Positions 26,927 to 35,838 are shown, counted from the stretch's first letter. The stretch is DNA of 64,000 nucleotides from an uncultured Parabacteroides sp. (GCF_902493135.1 NZ_CABUOD010000018.1:1-64000); one strand, 5' to 3'. Notes: generated by a model from the letters alone, not told the origin. Translations and numbers: made by a program.

Positions 26927-27424
26927 ATGATCAGACAGGTGGAACCCCAGGATGCGAAAGCGATCACGGATATTTACAACGAATATGTATTGCACAGCGT
27001 GGCGACTTTCGACACGGAGCCGGTGCAGGAAGAGGAGATGCGTGCCCGGATTGCTGAAATATCTTCCCGCTTTCCTTATTTCGTCTATGAGGAGGGCAAG
27101 GAAATCGCCGGTTATTGTTATGCCCATACGTGGAAAGAACGTTCCGCTTACCGCTATACACTGGAAACGACTGTTTACCTGTCTCCCGGACATACCGGAA
27201 AGGGGATCGGAATGCTCCTGATGCAAAAACTGATCGAAGCATGTCGCGAAAATGGCTACCGCGCCTTGATCGCCTGCATCACGGAAGGGAACGAAGCCAG
27301 TAACATCTTGCATGAAAGACTTGGGTTCAAACAGGTTTCCCGCTTCACGAAGGTCGGCTTGAAGTTCGACCGCTGGCTGGATGTCGTAGACTACGAACTT
27401 CTGCTGACTCCGCCCTGCGACTGA
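26927..27424 (+). CDS. GNAT acetyltransferase, phosphinothricin acetyltransferase-like
   Basis: The 165-residue protein starts MIRQVEPQDAKAITDIYNEYV and carries the GNAT acetyl-CoA loop GHTGKGIGMLLMQKLIE (~90-106) plus the ALIACITEGNEASNILHERLGF segment, of which only part is quoted, typical of the Pat/YncA branch. These enzymes acetylate amino-acid analogues or amines. The natural substrate is unknown. It is monocistronic. Confidence 0.85.
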   Translation: MIRQVEPQDAKAITDIYNEYVLHSVATFDTEPVQEEEMRARIAEISSRFPYFVYEEGKEIAGYCYAHTWKERSAYRYTLETTVYLSPGHTGKGIGMLLMQKLIEACRENGYRALIACITEGNEASNILHERLGFKQVSRFTKVGLKFDRWLDVVDYELLLTPPCD

Positions 27425-27465
27425 ACGACGCTGTTCCGGTCGTCAATGAGGGGAATCCCGAATCA

Positions 27466-27834
27466 CTAAAGGATCAATTCTTTCTCTTTTTTAGAAAGGG
27501 AACGATAAACAATATCATAAGATTGCCGTACGAGTTCCTTAATCGTATTGTCGGGAACATCCTGATTAAAGTGAACACTTATCCAATGTCGCTTATTCAT
27601 GTGCCATCCCGGCTTTATCCCCTGGTAAGCTTCTTGCAGCTCAAGATTCCTCTCCGGCTCGCATTTCAAGCAACAAAAATCGAACACCTCTATATTGACA
27701 AAACAAAACCATTTGCTTCCGACATAGAAGCAAAGCACATCCCTACTGTACCTGTCTGCCACATCCAGGAAAGGCATCTTCTCCTGCACTCCTTTAAAAG
27801 ACAAACAATACTCTCTAAATTCCTCTACATTCAT
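27466..27834 (-). CDS. MmcQ/YjbR family protein
   Basis: The 122-residue protein starts MNVEEFREYCLSFKGV, with the family hallmarks KWFCFVNIE, CEPERNLELQEAYQGI and NKRHWISVHFNQDVPD. The CyaY-like fold is thought to bind DNA in some relatives, but the function is unproven. ATG 27834 overlaps the last codons of the transporter gene upstream by 20 bp, implying coupling. An alternative ATG seven codons upstream is possible. Confidence 0.8.
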   Translation of the reverse strand: MNVEEFREYCLSFKGVQEKMPFLDVADRYSRDVLCFYVGSKWFCFVNIEVFDFCCLKCEPERNLELQEAYQGIKPGWHMNKRHWISVHFNQDVPDNTIKELVRQSYDIVYRSLSKKEKELIL

Positions 27835-28792
27835 CACCGTTTCTTTTAGGATCATTCTTCCTCTTCTTCCACAACTGATAACTGTTAAAAATATTTTGCC
27901 AGAGGACGTAGGATCCGGGGCCGACCGATGAAAGCGGGTCCAGATAGGTATAGGCCATCCAGATGGCAAGTACGGTGTTTTTCTGGCCGAGGGCCTGTCC
28001 TGCACTGATGCGGTCGAAATAACGGGTCCCGATCCGTTTGCCCAAATAGAACTGGACAGCACAAGTCACCAAGCCCGCCAAGGCGATCAACACCTCCACT
28101 CCTACCGGAGCATTGCTTTCGACAAGAGACTTCACGGTCTGGGCCGTCACGATGGCAAGTGCGACACCCCAGAGATAGAAAGCAAGATCCCGAAACCCCA
28201 ACAGGAAATGATGCAACTTCGGAAGAAAATAGCGGAACAGCATCGCCAGGAAAAACGGACAGAGCAACAAAGGGAACACCTTGCTCAATATCTTCAGGAA
28301 AGCAGCCATAAAGGTTATATCGGCATGGGGCTCTACCAGCGGGAACATCAACGGGACGACTATCGCCGCCAGAATGTTAGACAGCAAGGTGTAAGTCGTC
28401 AGGCTGGACGCACTCCCTCCCAACTTTCCGGTGATAACAGCCGCAGCCGTAGCCGTCGGGCAGATCAGGCAGACCATCGCACCCTCGAAAACCTCCTTAT
28501 AAGCACCATCCATGTGCACGAATATCAACAAGGCAGCGACCAGCGAAGCCGAAACAAGCTGGAACAACAACAGCCATCCATGCCAGGGAGAAGGCATCAA
28601 CTCGTGCGGTTGCACTTTGCAGAAAGTCAGCAATAGTTGCGCAAAGATCAGAGCGGGAGTCAGATAGGCAATAAAAGAACTCATGAACGGCTTTGTCGGC
28701 TCCAGAAAAGCGAAGTTGGCAAAGATAAAATACCCTAATGCACCGGCAAGCATCGCAACAGGCAATGTCCAGTTTTTCAGAAAATTCAACAT
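27815..28792 (-). CDS. BASS-family (bile acid:Na+ symporter-like) transporter
   Basis: The 325-residue membrane protein has about ten hydrophobic helices with the sodium-binding cross-over LICPTATAAAVITGKLGGS (~130-148) and a late SAGQALGQKNTVLAIW (~285). Relatives move organic anions with sodium; the substrate is unknown. A -7 box (CAAACTTA on plus, 28821-28828) lies 29 bp upstream. Its end overlaps the MmcQ gene. Confidence 0.75.
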   Translation of the reverse strand: MLNFLKNWTLPVAMLAGALGYFIFANFAFLEPTKPFMSSFIAYLTPALIFAQLLLTFCKVQPHELMPSPWHGWLLLFQLVSASLVAALLIFVHMDGAYKEVFEGAMVCLICPTATAAAVITGKLGGSASSLTTYTLLSNILAAIVVPLMFPLVEPHADITFMAAFLKILSKVFPLLLCPFFLAMLFRYFLPKLHHFLLGFRDLAFYLWGVALAIVTAQTVKSLVESNAPVGVEVLIALAGLVTCAVQFYLGKRIGTRYFDRISAGQALGQKNTVLAIWMAYTYLDPLSSVGPGSYVLWQNIFNSYQLWKKRKNDPKRNGDECRGI

Positions 28793-28881
28793 AGAAATAT
28801 CCTATTTTTTATTCGGGATGCAAACTTACAAAACATCTCCCACTTCCCCCACTATAATCACAACAAAATCCAAAGCACAAC

Positions 28882-28938
28882 AAAACCCATAGGGTTACGG
28901 GTCATAAAGCATAGCTTTGCACCTCCTAACCCTATGGG
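28882..28938. terminator. bidirectional terminator
   Basis: AACCCATAGGGTTA and TAACCCTATGGGTT pair perfectly with A and T runs on the outer sides. It separates the BASS transporter promoter from the end of gcvT. Confidence 0.75.
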
Positions 28939-28957
28939 TTTTCCTATCTATCTCGCC

Positions 28958-30043
28958 TTACTTGCGGAAGGGCGCTTTTACGACCTGGGCTTTCAGGTTG
29001 CGGCCCCGGACCTTGATAAAGATTTCCGTCCCTGCTTTCGCAAATTCAGGTTTCACATATCCCATACCGATACCCTTCTTCAGGACAGGCGACATCGTGC
29101 CCGATGTTACCACACCGATGATATGATCCTCGGTATCGGCAATTTCGTAGCCGTGACGGGGAATACCTTTGTCGACCAGTTCGAATGCACACAACTTGCG
29201 GGTAACGCCTTCTTTCTTCTGGCGTTCCAGTTCGGCGCGGTTGGTGAAGTTCTTGCCTTCGGCGAACTTGGTGATCCAACCCAGACCGGCTTCGATCGGC
29301 GAAGTAGTGTCATCGAGGTCATTGCCGTACAGGCAGAAGCCCATTTCCAGACGCAACGTGTCACGTGCACCCAGGCCGATCGGCTTGATACCTTCAGGCT
29401 TACCGGCTTCGAAGATGGCATTCCAGATCGTCATGGCGTCGTCCAGATAGAAATACAGTTCGAAACCACCGGCTCCGGTATATCCCGTATTGGAGATGAT
29501 GACGTTCTTGCAACCGGCAAATTCACCCGTCACAAACGAATAGTAAGGGATGGAAGACAGGTCGACCGGAGTCAGGCGCTGCAAAACCTCAACGGCTTTC
29601 GGCCCCTGGATAGCGAGCTGTGCGGTACGGTCGGAAGAATTCTCCAGTTCCGCCCCTACCGTGTTATGGCTTACGCACCAATCCCAATCTTTGGCGATGT
29701 TGCCGGCATTGACAACCAAAAGGTATTTTTCGGGTTCATAATGATAGACCAGCAGGTCGTCCACGATACCGCCCTTGTCATTCGGGAAGCAAGTATATTG
29801 AGCCTTGCCGAGCGGTAAGACGGAAGCGTCGTTCGAGGTGACGCTCTGGATGAATGCCAACGCGTTCGGGCCTTTTACCCAGAACTCGCCCATGTGGGAA
29901 ACGTCGAACACACCTACGCCGTTCACAACGGTCATGTGTTCATCGATAATACCGGTGTACTCGATCGGCATGTTGAAACCTGCAAATTCATGCATTTTGG
30001 CACCGAGTGCAATGTGCACATCGGTAAACGGAGTTGTTTTCAT
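28958..30043 (-). CDS. gcvT: glycine cleavage system T protein (aminomethyltransferase)
   Basis: The 361-residue enzyme moves the methylene group from aminomethyl-lipoyl H-protein to tetrahydrofolate. It shows MPIEYTGIIDEH near residue 25, GVFDVSHMGEFWVKGP (~44), the folate-site SNTGYTGAGGFELYF (~193), and C-terminal EIFIKVRGRNLKAQVVKAPF. It is 17 bp downstream of the peptidase gene (30061), so the two may be co-transcribed. The other gcv genes are not in this window. Confidence 0.93.
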   Translation of the reverse strand: MKTTPFTDVHIALGAKMHEFAGFNMPIEYTGIIDEHMTVVNGVGVFDVSHMGEFWVKGPNALAFIQSVTSNDASVLPLGKAQYTCFPNDKGGIVDDLLVYHYEPEKYLLVVNAGNIAKDWDWCVSHNTVGAELENSSDRTAQLAIQGPKAVEVLQRLTPVDLSSIPYYSFVTGEFAGCKNVIISNTGYTGAGGFELYFYLDDAMTIWNAIFEAGKPEGIKPIGLGARDTLRLEMGFCLYGNDLDDTTSPIEAGLGWITKFAEGKNFTNRAELERQKKEGVTRKLCAFELVDKGIPRHGYEIADTEDHIIGVVTSGTMSPVLKKGIGMGYVKPEFAKAGTEIFIKVRGRNLKAQVVKAPFRK

Positions 30044-30075
30044 GATTTATGATTTGTGATTTATGATTTATAATT
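30044..30075. repeat. TTTATGATTT repeat block
   Basis: Copies of ATTTATGATT/TGTGATTT fill the 17-bp gap and run into the end of pepT. The same phrase recurs as a hairpin at 34976-35023. Confidence 0.5.
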
Positions 30076-31290
30076 GCCTTTGACTAACAATTCTGCTATT
30101 TTAACGATCGTCTCCATACTCTTTTCCAGCGACTTGACCGGAAGGAATTCATAACGTCCGTGGAAGTTCAACCCGCCTGCGAAGATATTCGGGCAAGGCA
30201 GTCCCATGAAAGAAAGACGCGCTCCGTCCGTACCTCCGCGAATCGGTTTCACCAAAGGTGTGACGCCGGCTTCCTTCATGGCATCGAACGCCAGGTCCAC
30301 GATAAACTTCTTCGGTTCGACCACTTCGCGCATATTATAATACTGGTCGCGCATTTCGAGTGTCGTGCTGCCCGGATGCATCTCGTTCATACGCTTTACC
30401 AACTCGTGCAGCAACTCTTTCTTCTGTTCGAAGGCGGTGCGCACATGGTCGCGTATAATATAGGAAAGGGAAGCCTCTTCGACCGTTCCGCTCATGCCGG
30501 TCAGGTGGAAAAAACCTTCATAGCCGGTCGTATGTTCGGGGCGCTGTGCGGCAGGCAGCCAGGAGGCAAATTCCACTGCCAGCAAGGAAGCGTTCAGCAT
30601 CTTGTCTTTCGCATATCCCGGATGCACGTTCAGTCCTTTGAAAAGGACTTTGGCACCGGCAGCGTTGAAGTTCTCGTATTCCAGCTCGCCGATCTGTCCG
30701 CCGTCGATCGTATAGGCCCATTCGCAACCGAACTTTTCGACATCGAAATAGTCGGCTCCCGCCCCGATTTCTTCATCGGGCGTAAACCCGATACGGATCT
30801 TGCCGTGTTCGATTTCAGGATGGTCTTTCAGGTATTTCATGGCAGCGATGATAGCAGCCACACCTCCCTTATCGTCCGCCCCCAACAGGGTCTTGCCGTT
30901 GGTCACGATGATATCCTGTTCTTTATAATCGTTCAGTTCGGGAAACATGAGCGGCGAAAGCACCACGTTTTCCTCGGCACATAGCACGATATCTCCCCCT
31001 TTATAGTTCACGATACGCGGCTCGACCCCCTTGCCCGACATATCAGGGCTGGTATCCAAATGGGCGATAAAACCGATAGCAGGAATCTCCTTGTCCGTAT
31101 TGGCAGGCAGGGTAGCCATCAGGTAGCTCTTGTCATCGAGAGTAATGTCTTCCAATCCTATCTCTTCCAACTCTTTTACCAATGCTTCGGCAAACACGCG
31201 CTGTCCCGGCGTACTGGGAGTCACGCCAGTCGTTTCGCTCGACTCGGTATCGAACGTCACGTACTTCAAAAATCTATCTGTTACAGTCAT
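30061..31290 (-). CDS. pepT: peptidase T (tripeptide aminopeptidase)
   Basis: The 409-residue M20 metallopeptidase removes N-terminal residues from tripeptides in the cytoplasm. Zinc-ligand motifs are visible: GFIAHLDTSPDMSGKG (~77-92), LLGADDKGGVAA (~140), FTPDEEIGAGADYFD (~174), and a late GGTDGARLSFMG. ATG 31290 (MTVTDRFLKYVTFDT) matches the usual family start; two upstream ATGs would add 9 or 27 unmatched residues. Confidence 0.9.
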   Translation of the reverse strand: MTVTDRFLKYVTFDTESSETTGVTPSTPGQRVFAEALVKELEEIGLEDITLDDKSYLMATLPANTDKEIPAIGFIAHLDTSPDMSGKGVEPRIVNYKGGDIVLCAEENVVLSPLMFPELNDYKEQDIIVTNGKTLLGADDKGGVAAIIAAMKYLKDHPEIEHGKIRIGFTPDEEIGAGADYFDVEKFGCEWAYTIDGGQIGELEYENFNAAGAKVLFKGLNVHPGYAKDKMLNASLLAVEFASWLPAAQRPEHTTGYEGFFHLTGMSGTVEEASLSYIIRDHVRTAFEQKKELLHELVKRMNEMHPGSTTLEMRDQYYNMREVVEPKKFIVDLAFDAMKEAGVTPLVKPIRGGTDGARLSFMGLPCPNIFAGGLNFHGRYEFLPVKSLEKSMETIVKIAELLVKGNYKS

Positions 31291-31402
31291 AAGCTTATCA
31301 TTAATGTTACAAGCCATAAAAGTAATCAAAGTGTCACTAACAACAAAAAAATCATGCGCATTTCTGCACATGATTTTCCTTATTCCATCAGATCATATCT
31401 CT

Positions 31403-32809
31403 TTAGAAACAACTGCTTCCGTCGAAACAATGCGTACAAACTTTACATTTCGGCAATCCGATTGCCTCGATGAGCGTTTCCAGCGTATTGAATTTTAACG
31501 AGCTCAGTCCGAAACGATCGGCAATGATCTGCACCATCTTCTGATATTCCGGCGAATCGGTCGTTGCATATTTCTCCAGGTTCTTGTTTTCGTCTCCTTC
31601 CAGTTCCTTGATGATCCGGCGGGTAATCAGTTCGAGGTCGCTCTTCGACGATGTAAAGCCGAGGAACGGACAGCCATAGATAAGAGGCGGGCAGGCAATA
31701 CGCATATGCACCTCTTTGGCGCCGTAGTCATACAATATTTTCACGTTGTCGCGAAGCTGCGTCCCGCGTACGATCGAGTCATCACAAAACAGGATACGCT
31801 TACCTTCCAGCATGGCCCGGTTGGGGATCAGCTTCATCTTGGCAACGAGCGAACGCATTTCCTGGTTGGCCGGAGTGAAGCTGCGCGGCCAGGTCGGCGT
31901 ATATTTGGCGATGGCCCGGTGGTAAGGCGCCCCTTTCCCCTCGGCATAGCCCAAAGCCATACCGACGCCGGAATCGGGAATACCGCAAACGCAATCGACT
32001 TCGTTCTCATCTTTCTTTCCCATCTTGTAGCCGCTTTGGAAACGGACTTCCTCGACGTTCTTGCCTTCATAGCAGGAAACAGGGAAACCATAATACACCC
32101 AGAGGAAAGAGCAAACCTGCATCCGCTCGTTCGGCTGGCGCATCTGCTCGATGCCGTCGGCACGCAAGCGGAGGATTTCTCCCGGACCGACAAACCGGTC
32201 TATTTCATAATCCAGATTGGGCAAACTGCTCGATTCGCTGGTCGCGGCATAGGCGCCGTCTTTCTTACCTATAATAATAGGGGTGCGTCCCCACTTGTCG
32301 CGAGCCACGATGATACCGTCTTCCGTCAGCAGCAGCATGGAGCAGGAACCTTTGATCCGGTCGTAGACATTTTCAATGCCTTCGACAAAATCCTTCCCCT
32401 GCGTGATCAGCAACGCTACCAGTTCGGTCTGGTTCGTCTTGCCCGAACTCAGTTCGGAGAAGTGCATGTTCGCTTTCAGCAAATCCTGTTCCAATTCCTC
32501 GATGTTATTGATCTTGGCAACCGTCACGATGGCGAACTTGCCGAGATGGGAGTTGATGACGATCGGCTGCGCATCCGTATCGCTGATGATACCGATTCCG
32601 GCATTCCCCACAAACTTATCGAGAGCAGGCTCAAACTTTGTACGAAAATAAGAACTTTCCAGATTATGAATCGAACGTGTGAAACCGGCCTCCTTATCGT
32701 ATGTCGCCATACCGCCGCGCCGGGTTCCCAGATGAGAATTATAGTCGGTGCCATAGAATAAATCAGTTGAACAGGCCGACTTAGAAATAGTTCCGAAAAA
32801 ACCACCCAT
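31403..32809 (-). CDS. PurF-like amidophosphoribosyltransferase paralogue without the glutaminase cysteine
   Basis: The 468-residue protein has the two-domain plan of PurF: an Ntn-type glutaminase half (~1-235) and a phosphoribosyltransferase half with the PRPP loop RILFCDDSIVRGTQL (~340-354). The glutaminase normally has Cys as residue 2, but this starts MGGFFG, so glutamine hydrolysis should be lost. Cysteines like those of the PurF iron-sulfur site remain (CPPLIYGCPF, CKVCTHCFDG). The -7 box CAAATGTA (plus, 32844-32851) lies 35 bp before ATG 32809, ruling out an earlier start. It may use ammonia or be regulatory. Confidence 0.8.
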   Translation of the reverse strand: MGGFFGTISKSACSTDLFYGTDYNSHLGTRRGGMATYDKEAGFTRSIHNLESSYFRTKFEPALDKFVGNAGIGIISDTDAQPIVINSHLGKFAIVTVAKINNIEELEQDLLKANMHFSELSSGKTNQTELVALLITQGKDFVEGIENVYDRIKGSCSMLLLTEDGIIVARDKWGRTPIIIGKKDGAYAATSESSSLPNLDYEIDRFVGPGEILRLRADGIEQMRQPNERMQVCSFLWVYYGFPVSCYEGKNVEEVRFQSGYKMGKKDENEVDCVCGIPDSGVGMALGYAEGKGAPYHRAIAKYTPTWPRSFTPANQEMRSLVAKMKLIPNRAMLEGKRILFCDDSIVRGTQLRDNVKILYDYGAKEVHMRIACPPLIYGCPFLGFTSSKSDLELITRRIIKELEGDENKNLEKYATTDSPEYQKMVQIIADRFGLSSLKFNTLETLIEAIGLPKCKVCTHCFDGSSCF

Positions 32810-32843
32810 TGTAAATAGTGTTTTTGATTTTTGAATTAGGTTG

Positions 32844-32851
32844 CAAATGTA
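32844..32851 (-). promoter_or_regulatory. -7 box of the PurF-like gene
   Basis: TACATTTG on the minus strand matches TAnnTTTG. The gap from 32852 to the SRP RNA holds only AT-rich DNA with no other clear signal. Confidence 0.5.
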
Positions 32852-33142
32852 CAAGATTATTTACAAAATGTCACTACTACCCCATCAAAATCGAATTTAT
32901 ACCCCATGTATTTGGAATAGTAGCAAGGGTAATATTTTTTAACAAAGCTATTTCACATCAATGCCCAGTTTTCACTACCAAAACGACAAATAGAGCTTTC
33001 CAACAAATTACATGCTCAAATATTTTGCATACATTTTTTAACACACCTAAAAACAAAAGGCTTCCAACCACTTACAAACAAATAAGGTCTGCTCCCACCA
33101 AAAACGCTTGTATTGTAAAAAATAATATCTACTTTTGCACCC

Positions 33143-33238
33143 GGGTAAGTCCTACACGGCATGCTCCCTCGGAATCCCCCAGGGCTTGACCGCAGCAAGG
33201 GTACTTGGTCGTAGCGGCGCGATGTAGTAAGCTTACCC
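33143..33238 (+). ncRNA. ffs: signal recognition particle RNA (small bacterial type)
   Basis: The ends GGGTAAG and CTTACCC pair. Inside is the conserved SRP Alu-less domain: CCCCCAGG-GCU-UGAC-CGC-AGCAAGGGTA, with symmetric loop CAGG/AGCA and an apical tetraloop UGAC of the URRC type rather than GGAA. It scaffolds Ffh for targeting proteins to the membrane. It lies 4 bp upstream of tRNA-Thr, probably on one transcript. Confidence 0.85.
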
Positions 33239-33242
33239 ACCT

Positions 33243-33316
33243 GCCTCTTTAGCTCAGTTGGCCAGAGCACGTGATTTGTAATCTCGGGGTCGTTGGTTCG
33301 AATCCGACAAGAGGCT
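33243..33316 (+). tRNA. tRNA-Thr (anticodon TGT)
   Basis: A 74-nt cloverleaf: acceptor GCCTCTT/AAGAGGC, D-loop AGCTCAGTTGGCCAGAGC, anticodon loop TTTGTAA, T-loop GGTTCGAATCC. The anticodon stem has one U-U mismatch. CCA is not encoded. Confidence 0.93.
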
Positions 33317-33320
33317 CAAG

Positions 33321-33388
33321 AAAATGGACAATTGGAAATTGAAAATTAGCTGAAAAAGAATAATTATCAATTTTCAATTGTCCATTTT
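33321..33388. terminator. long AT-rich inverted repeat after tRNA-Thr
   Basis: AAAATGGACAATTG and CAATTGTCCATTTT are perfect inverse copies, with further AATTGAAAATT/AATTTTCAATT pairing inside. It may end the ffs-tRNA transcript. Confidence 0.5.
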
Positions 33389-33400
33389 CAATTATAAGTA

Positions 33401-33430
33401 TTGTATATTCTCGCAAAAAGATTAATTTTG
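33401..33430 (+). promoter_or_regulatory. promoter of the DUF4199 gene
   Basis: TTG at 33401-33403 and -7 box TAATTTTG at 33423-33430 have normal spacing, 30 bp before the start codon. Confidence 0.6.
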
Positions 33431-33459
33431 CTGATGAGAACATAAAAAACGGCATTATC

Positions 33460-33990
33460 ATGGAAGAGAATAAAGGTTTACTGTTGAAGTGCGCGATGTC
33501 TTACGGCTTGGCTATGGGCATCTTTTGGGTGATAAAATACCTGTTCCTGATTTTCGGGTATTCTATTCCTTCGCTCATCTTTATTTATGAAGGCCTGAGC
33601 CTTGCCGTCCCTTTCATCGCCTACTACCTGACCAAGCGTTACCGGCAGGACATAGGAGGAAGCATCAGTTTCTTCCACGCATGGCGGTTCGGCATCATGC
33701 TGTACTTCTTCGCAGCCCTGATCGTTTCGATCGAGCATTTCATATTCTTCCAGTTTATCGCTCCCCCCGATTTCCTGGGCAACACGATAACGCAGGCCAT
33801 AGCAGTGCTGAAGAGCGCTGACTTCAACAGCGAAGTGATCGAGGCCGTCAGCCGGACCAACTTTACTCCCATCCACATGGCTATCCAAGGTATTTTCAAT
33901 AATATATTTTACGGAATCATATTATCCATACCGGTAGCAGCACTGGTTTGCCGCAAACAAACAGCAAGCCCGGTGCCCGAAGAAGAATAA
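33460..33990 (+). CDS. DUF4199 membrane protein
   Basis: The 176-residue protein has four hydrophobic helices (about residues 10-30, 37-55, 72-95 and 140-162), as in DUF4199, a Bacteroidetes family of unknown function. It is 20 bp upstream of a GT2 glycosyltransferase and probably shares its operon, a pairing that suggests an envelope role. Confidence 0.75.
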   Translation: MEENKGLLLKCAMSYGLAMGIFWVIKYLFLIFGYSIPSLIFIYEGLSLAVPFIAYYLTKRYRQDIGGSISFFHAWRFGIMLYFFAALIVSIEHFIFFQFIAPPDFLGNTITQAIAVLKSADFNSEVIEAVSRTNFTPIHMAIQGIFNNIFYGIILSIPVAALVCRKQTASPVPEEE

Positions 33991-34010
33991 GAAGAAAATA
34001 AAAACAAATA

Positions 34011-34964
34011 ATGGACATATCAGTAGTCATACCACTGTACAATGAAGCCGAGTCTCTTCCAGAATTGTTTGCGTGGATAGAGCGGGTGATGAAAGAGCAT
34101 AATTTCAGTTACGAAGTAATTTTTATCAATGACGGGAGCACAGACAACTCCTGGGAAGTGATCGAAGCGCTTAAAAGCAAGAACCCGGAAGTAGTACACG
34201 CGGTCAAGTTCCGTCGCAATTACGGCAAATCCCCCGGCCTGAACTGCGGTTTCCAACGGGCAAAGGGAGACGTGATCATCACGATGGACGCCGACCTGCA
34301 GGACAGCCCCGACGAGATACCCGAACTGTACAGGATGATCACCGAAGACGGCTACGACCTGGTATCCGGCTGGAAGAAAAAGCGTTACGACCCGCTGTCG
34401 AAAACCATTCCGACCAAGCTGTTCAACGCTACGGCACGCAAATTCTCCGGCATAACGAACCTGCACGACTTCAACTGCGGGCTGAAGGCTTACAAGAATA
34501 TCGTAATCAAGAATATAGAAGTCTATAACGATATGCACCGCTACATCCCCTACCTTGCCAAGATCGCCGGATTCAGCAAGATCGGCGAAAAGGTGGTGCA
34601 GCATCAGGCACGCAAGTACGGAACGACCAAGTTCGGGCTGAACCGCTTCGTAAACGGCTACCTGGACCTGATCACCCTCTGGTTCACCTCCAAATTCGGC
34701 AAGAAGCCGATGCACTTCTTCGGGCTATGGGGAAGCGTGATGTTCTTCATCGGTTTCATAGCACTGGTCATCGTGCTGAGTGCGAAACTGATTTCCATCT
34801 GTACGGGAGATTTGCGGCCGCTGGTCACCAATTCGCCCTACTTCTATGTTTCGCTGACAGCCATGATCCTCGGAACACAGATGTTCCTCGCAGGATTCAT
34901 CGGAGAACTGATTTCAAGGGACTCGCCTAACCGGAACAAATATAAAATCGAAACGGAAATATAA
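34011..34964 (+). CDS. GT2 glycosyltransferase, polyprenyl-phosphate hexose transferase type
   Basis: The 317-residue protein has a GT-A domain (MDISVVIPLYNEAESLPELF, then IFINDGSTDNSW and the metal-binding TMDADLQDSPDEIP) and two C-terminal membrane helices (~242-262 and ~275-300). This is the DPM1/GtrB plan, loading a sugar onto undecaprenyl phosphate for envelope glycan modification. The sugar is unknown. It lies outside the AT-rich polysaccharide island. Confidence 0.9.
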   Translation: MDISVVIPLYNEAESLPELFAWIERVMKEHNFSYEVIFINDGSTDNSWEVIEALKSKNPEVVHAVKFRRNYGKSPGLNCGFQRAKGDVIITMDADLQDSPDEIPELYRMITEDGYDLVSGWKKKRYDPLSKTIPTKLFNATARKFSGITNLHDFNCGLKAYKNIVIKNIEVYNDMHRYIPYLAKIAGFSKIGEKVVQHQARKYGTTKFGLNRFVNGYLDLITLWFTSKFGKKPMHFFGLWGSVMFFIGFIALVIVLSAKLISICTGDLRPLVTNSPYFYVSLTAMILGTQMFLAGFIGELISRDSPNRNKYKIETEI

Positions 34965-34975
34965 ATTGATTTATA

Positions 34976-35023
34976 ATTTATGATTTATGATTGGTTGCAA
35001 TGTGACAATCATGAATCATAAAT
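34976..35023. repeat. AT-rich hairpin, ATTTATGATTTATGATTG and complement
   Basis: 18-bp arms with one mismatch (34976-34993 and 35006-35023) lie between the GT2 gene and mntP. They share the phrase of the 30044-30075 repeat. It may act as a terminator, without a U-tract. Confidence 0.5.
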
Positions 35024-35043
35024 CACAATCCATAAATCTAAAG

Positions 35044-35610
35044 ATGTCATTTATAGAAATAGTGTTACTGGCTGTGGGATTGTCGATGGACAGTCTCGCA
35101 GTATCTGTCACCGGCGGCGCTCTCATACAAAACTACAGACATCACCACATGCTGAAGATCGGCTGTGTGATGGGGGTTTTCCAGGCAGGGATGACCATAG
35201 CGGGCTACCTGGCAGGGATGAGTTTCAAGAAATACATCACGGCGTTCGACCATTGGATCGCTTTCCTGCTGTTGCTTTACCTCGGAGGTAAAATGATATA
35301 CGAGAGCACACAGGAACAGGAGGAGGATTGCAAGACAAATCCGTTGTGCTACAAGACACTGTGCGGTCTGGGCATTGCGACAAGCATCGATGCGCTGGCA
35401 GTCGGCATATCGCTGGCCTGCATCGAATCGGCCATTGCACTGGAAGCCCTGACGATCGGGATCGTCACCTTCCTGCTTTCGGCCTTCGGAGTCTACTTCG
35501 GAAACCACTTCGGCCGCAAGATCGATCTCAAACTGGACCTGATCGGCGGATTGATCCTGATCGGCATCGGGACGAAGATTCTGATAGAGCATCTTTATTT
35601 CAACGGGTAA
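35044..35610 (+). CDS. mntP: manganese efflux pump MntP
   Basis: The 188-residue protein has six membrane helices with the conserved acidic segments LAVGLSMDSLAVSV (first helix) and GLGIATSIDALAVGISL (fourth), whose aspartates carry Mn2+. It exports excess manganese. ATG 35044 begins the first helix; the 19-codon extension is encoded by the repeat hairpin and is rejected. No mntP-type riboswitch is visible. Confidence 0.92.
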   Translation: MSFIEIVLLAVGLSMDSLAVSVTGGALIQNYRHHHMLKIGCVMGVFQAGMTIAGYLAGMSFKKYITAFDHWIAFLLLLYLGGKMIYESTQEQEEDCKTNPLCYKTLCGLGIATSIDALAVGISLACIESAIALEALTIGIVTFLLSAFGVYFGNHFGRKIDLKLDLIGGLILIGIGTKILIEHLYFNG

Positions 35611-35646
35611 GTTTGTCATTTTTCACCTTCACACCCCCACAAATAA

Positions 35647-35838
35647 CTATAGGCCAGCTGTTTCCTGTGAACCCTGTGAATGCACATCAAGTTTTTCCCC
35701 CGCTACATAAATCGAAGCCCGTGCCGCACCAAGACAGTCGATCTTGCCCGCCTCGCGAAGCTCCTTGAGGCGGCGGTTCGCCAAGCCACACAACAAAAAG
35801 CCCTCAAGTTCCCGTTCAAGTCGATTTCGTTCCAGCAT
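35647..35838 (-). CDS. short winged-helix-like fragment
   Basis: A 63-codon frame with GLANRRLKELREAGKIDCLGAARASIYV, resembling a winged-helix wing-and-recognition segment such as those at the ends of Fic-type proteins. Its last residues are written by an intergenic repeat (35666-35680), so the gene is probably truncated or a relic. Function unknown. Confidence 0.3.
   Translation of the reverse strand: MLERNRLERELEGFLLCGLANRRLKELREAGKIDCLGAARASIYVAGEKLDVHSQGSQETAGL

Noticed and set aside
32855..33142. gap before the SRP RNA, checked for small genes
   Set aside because: Only AT-rich sequence without a plausible start, hairpin or promoter apart from the PurF-like -7 box.
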